Of a DNA stretch of 64,000 nt, positions 56,411-64,000 are shown piece by piece; position 1 is the stretch's first letter; every line of letters starts with the position of its first letter. A program made the position numbers and the translations under genes. The DNA comes from Ananas comosus (lineage: Eukaryota; Streptophyta; Magnoliopsida; Poales; Bromeliaceae): the NCBI RefSeq assembly GCF_001540865.1, contig NC_033638.1:2984907-3048906 (forward strand). The letters run 5' to 3'. The notes under the pieces were generated by a model. It saw nothing but the letters and a program-made list of their open reading frames with translations. It had not been told where the DNA came from and made no database searches.

Positions 56411-56569
56411 CCCCTAAATTTGTATGTAAAATAATCTTTTGTTCAATAGATCTCTTTTATATTCTAATTGACATTTGAAAAAGAGAAATGCTACCGGTGC
56501 ATTCAAAAGTAAGTGTAATTAAATTTTTTTAGCCATTTGACGAGACTAATTTGAAAATATTATGATGAT

Positions 56570-57060
56570 CACTACAAGATAACAAAATTTATCGCCACAT
56601 GCTGTCCCAATAGATCCCGCCGACGAATGAATCAGTGATGAGATATGAATTTTGCCACTTTAAATATAACTTTCATTTGGTGGCAACACCTTGTTGCCAC
56701 CAATTGTCAGGATTTGATAGCAACTAATTTTTGTCACCAACGTTGGTGACAAATATTTGTTGCCACTAAAGGTGACAATTAATGGCAAATATTTGTCGCC
56801 ACTAAATACATCATTCAATAGCAAATATTTATCGCCACTAAATGTGTTTTATTTGATGGCAAGTGCTTTCATGAAATGTGTTCATTTGGTGGCAAATACA
56901 TGTCGCCAATGAATGTAATATTTGGTGGCAAATATTTATCGCTACTAAATATGACAATTGGTGGCAAATATTTATATCACCACTAAATGTGGCATTTGGT
57001 GGCGACAAATTATATTCACATCTGATAGTATTATTTATTGCCACTAAATGTTTATACACA
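56570..57060 (+). mobile_element. CACTA (En/Spm) left end with subterminal repeats
   Basis: CACTACAAGATAAC opens at 56570 after GAT. Within the next 490 bp the unit TTGGTGGCAAATATTTGTCG and its complement GTCGCCACTAAAT occur about a dozen times in both orientations, which is how transposase-binding subterminal repeats of plant CACTA elements look. No right end (CTTGTAGTG with matching subterminal repeats) and no transposase were found, so it may be truncated. Confidence 0.7.
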
Positions 57061-59100
57061 AATATACAATAGCAAGATAACAAAAATCACAAACAAAATA
57101 ACATTAAAATCAAACTCCAACGTAATAAATCAGCTCAAAATAATATCATACATTAGTTTCTCCAACAATATTAATGAAAATAAAAAAATAAAATAATAAT
57201 CCATCAAAGTTGCCAACTCAGAATATAAGTTCAATTTTGAGAAAAAAATTAAAACTATTAGTCAATGGAATAAAGACTCCATTACAGAAACACTACCCCA
57301 GCAGTTGAGTTGCAATGCAAGTTTGTAGTGAAAATGTGGTGAATCATTAGTTGATTTCTAAAACATGCTTGATTGTGGGCAATGATACACTATGGTTTAG
57401 GAATGTATATGCTTGTTGTGGTGTTTGGAGATGGTTCCACCATGGTTGGCTGCATATTGCAAACAAAGTAATATCATTATGCAATCTACAAGCTATAGTA
57501 GTTGGCTAATAAAAGGGTGCATTGTAAAAATTATGACCAGTTTCTTGAACCAATATATGGATAACTACCATTAACCATTTTAAATGAGGGGCATGCTTAC
57601 AGCCAAAAATTTGCAGGTTGAAGCCTGCTGAAACAAACCAGTACATAAAGGTAAAATGGTGAGCCAAACATTGTTCAATCAGGTCAAATTTTCTTATCTG
57701 AATGGAAATTGCCACTCCAAATAGAACTAAATCATAGAATTTTATGTCCCGGGGATTATAATAGAAATTAGAAAAGTAAAAACTTTCTAAGATATAATCA
57801 TGAGGATGAGAAACAAGGGATACAATAACATAATAAAAGAACAGTGCTTAATGGAAGTGAAATGTAATAATCATTGACCTAAGCAGAAAAAATGTGAGGA
57901 AAATTTGTTACACTTAGTTGATTTTTCCAAGGGTATGTGTTGTTGAGAGTTCACAAAAAAAGTAAAAAACTTACCACAATATTATGCCCATCATTTGTAA
58001 TAACAGATATAGTCTCTGCATGCAAAAAGAAGATTGATCGATATAAGTAATGCTCCTCGAGCATTACATATGCTTAGTTTTGAAACTAAGCATATGTAAT
58101 GCTCCTCGATCGGTAGTTAGTTGGTTACAATAGAAGAAGTAAAACAAACCATACTTTCAAGATGGTTACAAGTTGAAGACTTTCACTTAAATAACTACTC
58201 TGTCATTAAGAATTATAACTTTGAATATATATAAATAACCTATAAAAGCAACAAAAAAATATATAGTTATAACACTTATGGAGCACTTGGAAGTTCCTCC
58301 AGCAAGGAGTGATGTTGTAAATCTAGTCTAGTTTTTCAGTTTTTCTTAAGCTCACAAAGTTAAAAACCAAATGCAAAACTTTTTTTTTGAGAGGAAGATT
58401 GCAAAACTTAATTAAAGGAAAGAAATACTATTTCTCTTGTTCAGTTTATTTGATAGATGAAGAGTGGAATCAAATATTTAGAATTAGAATTTTATTTAGA
58501 AGTTTGTTCAACATATCATATCTGGCCTTTGTAAGTCATTTTCTTTAAGAATTAGATAAATCACACTACAGTTTAAGTGTTTAACAACGAATGGTGAAAT
58601 CCACCCGCAATGACAAGTACTAATTTCAAATACAAACCAGCTTATCTTACTAACTAATTAACTACACAGAACAAATATGCAAGAAAAAAACTAGCAGGCA
58701 AAATTAACAAAAACATGAAGGACCAAAGCACAGAAGGAAGAGAAAAATATATGAAAACAAACTTGATCAAAATGATAACAAAACTAACAGATTTAAACAA
58801 TCTCATGTAGAACTACATGTAGAGCACCTATCAATGACTCACTGCATTATCTAGGCACATAGAAAGGTAATTCTGAATAGATCATAGGAAATTAATTAAA
58901 GCACCAATGCACCACTGCATTATCTAATAGACACGGCAATGAGTTGCATCTCTTGGAGTTGGTACCGAATAATGAGAGCTTGAAGCCTTTTTATGGGGTC
59001 TCGTAGTAGGAATCAATGAGAGATTTCCTTGGAATCTCATGTATTCACTATTCATTTCCTGACCCTGCTGTAGATAGAAAATCTCTCTTTCTCTCTATTA
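57061..59100. other. Non-coding stretch
   Basis: AT-rich sequence without a supported gene. TTGTAGTG at 57325 is too weak to be the CACTA right end. A poly(T)-GAGAGGAAGATTGC scrap at 58381-58402 resembles the SINE-like fragment at 11467. A complex hairpin is at 58047-58110. Confidence 0.5.
58047..58110. repeat. Double hairpin built from three alternating GTAATGCTC arms
   Basis: GTAATGCTC, then CTC, then GAGCATTAC form a 9-bp stem. The second arm also opens a 22-bp perfect inverted repeat (58059-58080 with 58083-58104, 2-base loop) that ends in a third GTAATGCTC, again followed by CTCGATC. The two folds compete for the middle arm. Confidence 0.85.
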
Positions 59101-59104
59101 CATA

Positions 59105-59509
59105 TGTCTCGAATTCTAGTACCGCAAGGTTTTCTAATCCTATTCTGTTTTGATTATCCCATTAAGTTAAGTTTAGATTATGCCTAATTTTATTGAGATA
59201 TTCCTAATCTTAGTTGGTTTGTATTCCTAGTTGTATTAAGATTTAGCCATTATTATAAATATATTCTTTATTCCATTGGTTTAGTGCGGAAGATGAGAGA
59301 GAGAATATGGATGTATTTTTAGGATTAGGATTTTGTGAGAGAGGCATATTTTGTACACCACTTTGATTATAATGAAGATCTCCACTCCGTCTTCGCCGAT
59401 GGCCGAACCACATAAATATTGTGTGCTTTATTTTTCTTCTCTCTTTCTCGGATCTCTTTTGGTATTTTCTCACCGGACGAACTAGATCTTCTCGGTTTTA
59501 GTTCTAACA
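59105..59509 (+). mobile_element. Copia 5' LTR (left end uncertain)
   Basis: The right end GTTCTAACA (59509) is followed at once by AACTGGTATCAGAGCC, the Met-tRNA primer-binding site. A TATA box TATAAATA is near 59256. A start at TGTCTCGAATTC (59105) fits a 405-bp LTR, but no partner confirms it. Confidence 0.6.
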
Positions 59510-59550
59510 AACTGGTATCAGAGCCTTTCTATTCCCTTTGAGGATTAAGA

Positions 59551-59842
59551 TGATGACGAAGTTCGAGATTCAAAAATTTGACAGGACCAATAGTTTCGCA
59601 TTATGACAAGTCAAAAAGCGTGCTATATATTGACGCAGCATGGATTGCAGAAGGCACTGTTGGGAAAAGAAAAGATGCCCGATTCTTTGACGGCGGAGCA
59701 GAAGGAGGAGATTGATGACAAAGCTCTTATGGCAATACAATTATGTTTATCCGATGAGGTATTGCGCGAGGTTTTGGATGGAAAGACCGCTGCAGGGCTT
59801 TGGCTTAAATTGGAGTCTCTCTACATGACGAAGTCTCTCACT
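59551..59842 (+). pseudogene. Copia gag fragment (plus-strand element)
   Basis: MMTKFEIQKFDRTNSFAL-stop begins about 40 bases past the primer site. The frame continues LTQHGLQKALLGKEKMPDSL and LWLKLESLYMTKSLT, the UBN2-type Gag core. It breaks off where the minus-strand copia LTR begins at 59843. The rest of this element is not seen in the window. Confidence 0.8.
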
Positions 59843-60399
59843 TGTACGGACGTATGGCTAAATTAGAGTCGCCGCGCGGATTGTTCACCGTACGGAACAT
59901 GCATAGCTTGGCGTACGGAACATGCATAGCTTGGCTTAATTAGAGCATGGCTTCTAATTAGTCGCAGCTCCTAACCGTACGGACCAACAAGCAAGTAGAA
60001 ATAATTAGCACATGGCATCTAATTTTGGTCACTTGCGGCTTCATTAACATGACCAGCATATATATAGGATGTGGCTTCAAATTAGAGTCTAATTGGAACT
60101 CTACTCTAATTGGATTTCTAAACACAAATCTAATCTAATTAAATTTTGAATTAGATTCCGACTCATAATCCATATATGCCAAATTAAATCTAAATTATAT
60201 CCAATCCGAATTAGATTAGGATTTAACTCCAATTTAGGTAACTACAAATCAAACCAAATTTAACAATCTCCACCTTGGTTTAATTTGTAGTTTAGCCGCT
60301 GCTTTGTCGAGGTCGCCACAAAACTCCACCTTGAATTTAATTTGCCTTAATGCTCCTTAACGTTCCGTGTTCCGTCTTCTCCAAATGCCCTATAGGGCC

Positions 60400-61065
60400 T
60401 CAAGTGCTGCCAATTGCTACTAAGTCCAAAGAATGCTTGAACTTGGCAATAGTAAGAGACTTAGTAAACATATCCGCCGGATTGTCCTCAGTACTAATTT
60501 TCTTAACAATCATCATGCGTTTCCCAATCACATTCCGAACAAAGTGAAACTTTATATCGATGTGCTTTATCCTCTCATGAAACTTTTGATCTTTCGACAA
60601 ATGAATAGCACTTTGATTGTCTGAATAGACAATCATTGGATCCCAACAAGAAGTAAGCTCTCCAAATAAGCCTCTTAGCCACATAGCTTCCTTTACACCC
60701 TCTGTAATAGCAATATATTCCACTTCCGTCGTAGACAAGGCGACAATAGGTTGTAGTGAAGCTTTCCAACTAACTGCACATCCATCAATAGAGAATACAT
60801 AACCTGAAAGTGATCTCCTCCTGTCCAAATCACCTACAAAATCCGAATCAACAAATCCAACCACACCATCCTTACACCTCCCAAACTCCAAACAAGTGCT
60901 AGTGTTACCTCGTAAGTATTTCAGAATCCACTTAATAGCCTGCCAATGAGCCTTACCAGGATTGGTCATATATCTGCTAACCATGCTCACTGCGTAAGAG
61001 ATGTCCGACCGTGTGCAAACTATGGCGTACATGATGCTCCCGACAGCACTAGAATAGGGAACATG
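60400..61065 (-). pseudogene. Copia RNase H (split by a TRIM element)
   Basis: [40 protein letters not shown] and [12 protein letters not shown] are the catalytic regions, and [11 protein letters not shown] is the usual end. The missing start (EYMSHV) is at about 61606-61625, on the other side of the 61066-61605 insertion. Confidence 0.9.
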
Positions 61066-61605
61066 TGTAACGACCCAGTCCACTAGCAACAATAACTCGT
61101 TGGGCCCAACCATCGGCCCAAAATGCTTAAGCTCAGTTATTATTACTAGTGTCTAAGTCTCTTATATACCCAATTACAATCCCTATTCCTATCCGATGTG
61201 GGATTATTGGGGTGTGACAGACTCCCCCCGTTAAGGCCCTGACGTCCACGTCAGTCCAATCACACACACAGCCCAAGATCACCAGGCGATATGAGACTCG
61301 TCTCACTAGCCTTGTCATCCAGACCTTGGCATAGCCGGTCATCGGGTCATACAGACTCCGGCATAGCCTATCACCTTGTCTTTTAGACCTTGGCTCAGCC
61401 GAGACTCGTTACACATTTCCGGCTGGTGAACTAGCTCTGATACCAAATGTAACGACCCAGCCCACTAGCAACAAAAACTCATTGGGCCCAACCATCGGCC
61501 CAAAATGCTTAAGCTCAGTTATTATTACTAGTGTCTAAGTCTCTTATATACCCAATCACATCCCTATTCCTATCCGATGTGAGATTATTGGGGTGTGACA
61601 ACATG
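61066..61605 (-). mobile_element. TRIM element, 535 bp, flanked by ACATG
   Basis: LTRs of 154 bp (61066-61219) and 153 bp (61448-61600) both run TGTAACGACC...GGGTGTGACA. ACATG occurs at 61061-61065 and 61601-61605. In minus orientation TTTGGTATCAGAGC, a Met-tRNA primer-binding site, follows the 5' LTR, and TTAACGGGGGGAGTC is the polypurine tract before the 3' LTR. The 228-bp interior has no coding sequence, so it is mobilised by another element's enzymes. Confidence 0.95.
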
Positions 61606-62600
61606 TGACATGTACTCCCGCTCATCATCGGACTGCGGTGATAGCTCGGCGGAAAGTCTGAAATGCGCCGCAAAATAAGTGCTCATAGATTTTGCGTCTG
61701 TCATTCCGAAACGCTTTAAAATCTTCTCTATATATTTCTCCTGTGTAAAATACAGTAGTCCTGACTTGTTGTCCCTTTTAATTTTCATATCAAGAATTTT
61801 CTTAGCAGCACCTAGATCTTTCATCTCAAACTCACCCTTAAGTAAAGCCTTCAATTTATTTATCTCCACTATGTTACTGGAAGCAATTAACATATCATCG
61901 ACATAAAGCAACAAATATATGAAAGATCCCTTATCAAGCTTTCTGAAGTACACGCAACTGTCACGTTTGCTTCTGGAATATCCATGACCTGTCATGAAGG
62001 AGTCGAACCGCTTGTACCATTGTCGAAGAGACTGTCTTAAGCCATAAAGCGATTTCTTTAACAGACAAACCTGGTCCTCCTTCCCTTCAACAATGAATCT
62101 CTCCGACTATTTCATATAAATTTGCTCCTCAAGTTCTCCATGCAGAAAAGCTGTCTTAACATCAAGCTGCTCAAGATACAAGTCATTCATGGCTACTAAC
62201 GATAAAAGAACACGAATAAAAGTATGCTTCACAACGGGTGAGAAAATATCATTAAAGTCAACACCTTCTACCTGACTATAGCCCCTAGCAGCTAAACGAG
62301 TTTTATACCTTGTATCTTTTACGCCGGAGATTCTGTCCTTTTTCTTGAAGACTCACTTGCAGCCAACAATTTTCTTACCTGTAGGCGGTTTTACCAACTC
62401 CCATGTGTGATTCTTATGGAGCGACTCCATCTCCTCATTCATCGCCATCAACCACTCTACAGAACTGGCACCAGAAATAGCCTGATTATATGTGGAAGGT
62501 TTACCTTCTTCTTTTGTATCTTGTGCCACTGAAAGAGCGTAAGCAACTATTTCTTCATAATCGTATCTCTGCGGTGGTTTGATCTGTTCCCTTACTTTGC
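61606..62600 (-). pseudogene. Copia reverse transcriptase, degraded
   Basis: SFIYLLLYVDDMLIASSN is the active site (61870-61940), and KDLGAAKKILDMKIKRD follows. Further upstream YLEQLDVKTAFLHGELEEQI-like sequence is broken by stops: MK-stop-SERFIVEGKED near 62110 and GCK-stop-VFKKK near 62345. Confidence 0.85.
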
Positions 62601-63436
62601 CTGTAACAATGCTCTGCCTCTCAACTTGTGTCTGCCGACTGAACTTGTTCTGACTGAGAAGAATCCTGCGACTGAACTATACCATCGGTCTCTCGCTCCA
62701 CCTTTTTGCTAGCACTCGGGGTCTCATCAAAAGAATTACGGTTAGGATATAACATAGCAGATTCATCAAATGTGACATCCATACTAATAATTAATTTAGA
62801 CGATTCAGGACACCACAATCTATATCCCTTAACCCCCGATGCATAACTAATGAAAATGCACTTTTTAGCCCTAGGTTCTAACTTGCCTTCATTGATATGA
62901 ACATAAGCATGACAACCAAATATTCGCAAATTAAAATAATCAGAAGGGCTACCAGACCATACTTCCTCCAAAGTTTTGCAATCAAGTGCTGAATGTGGAA
63001 ATCGATTTACCAAATAGCATGCCGTAGAGATCGCCTCTGCCGAGAAACTCTTCGCTAAGCCAGCATTAGAGAGCATACAACGGACCCTCTCCAAAAAAGT
63101 TCTATTTATCCGTTCGGCCACCCCGTTCTGTTATGGAGTATGCCTAACGGTTTTATGTCTAACGATCGATTCCTTCTTGCAGAATTCTTCAAACTCTGAT
63201 GAACAGAATTCCAAACCATTGTCGGTCCTTAATCTCTTGATATTCTTTTCAGTTTGCTTCTCAATCATGACCTTCCACTGCTTGAAATAATTGAACACCT
63301 CATCCTTACTTTTTAGAAAAAACGCCCACACTTTACGAGAATAGTCGTCAATAAAAGTCAACATATATCTAGCACCACCCATGAGTAGGAGTACGAGAGG
63401 GCCCTCAAAGATCAGAATGAATATAGTCCAGAGTAC
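62601..63436 (-). pseudogene. Copia integrase, degraded
   Basis: [40 protein letters not shown] and MAERINRTFLERVRCMLSNA carry the catalytic core. A stop separates VRHTP and MAER. The right end stops at the deletion junction with the LTR remnant. Confidence 0.9.
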
Positions 63437-63527
63437 CTTTCCAAATTAAATCTAAATTATATCCAATCCCAATTAAATTATGATTTAACTCCAATTTAGG
63501 TAACTACAAATCAAACCAAATTTAACA

Positions 63528-63753
63528 CTCTCTCTAGTTCTCTCAGGTTAAAAATCTCTGTCTCTCCAAAGAAAAAATATCTCATAGAAGGCCTTAATTA
63601 ATAATGGCTCTACAAATTAAATGCACAAAAAGCTATAGTTAATGCAGATATATTTCCTTCAAGAATGAAAACCTACGCAAGGCCATAAATACAAGATTAG
63701 ACAACATAAATTTTTTTCCAGTGAAAATCTTGTATATATATATATATATATAT
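63528..63753. other. Non-coding stretch with a (TA)n microsatellite
   Basis: No gene seen. A TATATATA run lies at 63732-63753, next to the MITE that follows. Confidence 0.6.
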
Positions 63754-64000
63754 AGAGTGAGGCTACTATGCTATCGGAAGCACAGAGCCTTCCGTGCTTC
63801 CAGCTCGTTTTCGATGTTGCGACTTTCGAATCGTCGATCGGCTCCGTTAAACTTGATCTAGAGTATTTGGAGTACCTAGAAAATAAATTTTATTATTTTT
63901 CGATATTATTTGCCTAGTGATCGAATGAGCTCAAAATCAATAAATTTCAATGGCCGTAGTGAACCGTTTGCAAGTTTAACAGTGTAGAAATATCCAAATC
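63754..64000. mobile_element. Start of a MITE, cut by the window end
   Basis: AGAGTGAGGCTACTATGCTA and a hairpin-like GGAAGCACAGAGCCTTCC then GTGCTTCC open the element after the TA run. No second end is available. Confidence 0.45.

Larger units (their letters stand above)
59843..63527 (-). mobile_element. Deleted Ty1/copia element (minus)
   Basis: The 3' LTR is at 59843-60265 (TGTACGGACG...TTTAACA), followed by a polypurine tract (minus strand, CCAAGGTGGAGATT). RNase H, reverse transcriptase and integrase follow. At 63436 the integrase/pre-integrase joins directly to the last 90 bp of the 5' LTR (63438-63527, same sequence as 60176-60265), so gag, protease and most of that LTR are deleted. 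The flanks TCACT and CTCTC do not match. A TRIM element splits the RNase H region. Confidence 0.85.

Noticed and set aside
57318..57333. TTGTAGTG as the right end of the CACTA element
   Set aside because: Only eight bases match and no subterminal repeats lie nearby.
1..64000. tRNA, rRNA or organelle-derived genes
   Set aside because: Read by eye, I found no cloverleaf gene or rRNA core. The tRNA-like matches are primer-binding sites of retrotransposons. A covariance search would be needed to exclude them fully.

Overview
The window is nuclear DNA of a flowering plant. It has Ty3/gypsy and Ty1/copia elements, Tourist-like MITEs, a Mutator-like element, a CACTA end, a Helitron-like insertion and one compact GC-rich host gene. 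A monocot is my best guess, with pineapple-like genomes as one candidate, but that is inference and was not tested. Nearly all of the sequence is nested transposable elements. The only gene that looks intact is a J-domain (DnaJ) protein at 48946-49755 (+).

Region 1, positions 1-24529: one large Tat/Retand-type Ty3/gypsy retrotransposon on the minus strand. Its 5' LTR is at about 23950-24529. Gag starts at 23887, and protease, reverse transcriptase, RNase H and integrase follow down to about 2320. An antisense plant-mobile-domain (PMD) gene occupies 1-2230; the 3' LTR lies outside the window. Gag is split by four insertions. Three are solo LTRs: 13388-16665 (minus, flanked by CCACA), 16866-19900 (plus, GATAC) and 20301-23791 (plus, imperfect CGCT). 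The fourth is a TAA-flanked insertion at 8392-13164. That insertion contains a Helitron-like body (8665-12793) with pieces of several unrelated host genes: an L-asparaginase, an ELIP in reverse orientation, a glutamate dehydrogenase and an uncharacterised gene. Inside that body sit a short retroposon fragment and another solo LTR (11540-12268, AGTAA).

Region 2, 24530-37340: a Tourist-like MITE, an AT-rich MITE remnant, and a probable solo LTR (26787 to about 34782) split by a complete but mutated Ty1/copia element (28571-33579, AAATT). Fragments of two further LTRs follow.

Region 3, 37341-45780: a Del/Tekay-like gypsy element (minus), cut off inside RNase H, with its 5' LTR at 40776-42606. 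It abuts a Mutator-like element that has an internally deleted transposase gene (+) and a convergent GRF zinc-finger pseudogene (-).

Region 4, 45781-50183: AT-rich DNA, two MITEs and the DnaJ gene with its TATA box, telo-box and polyadenylation signal.

Region 5, 50184-64000: a MITE split by a 4.3-kb solo LTR (AAGCA), further MITEs, a CACTA end with subterminal repeats, a plus-strand copia LTR and gag fragment, a deleted minus-strand copia element carrying a 535-bp TRIM element (ACATG), and the start of another MITE.

I found no operon-like or CRISPR-like system. The notable structures are evenly spaced GTACCGGTAC palindromes in two LTRs, the gene-capture mosaic, and the convergent GRF zinc-finger gene in the Mutator-like element.
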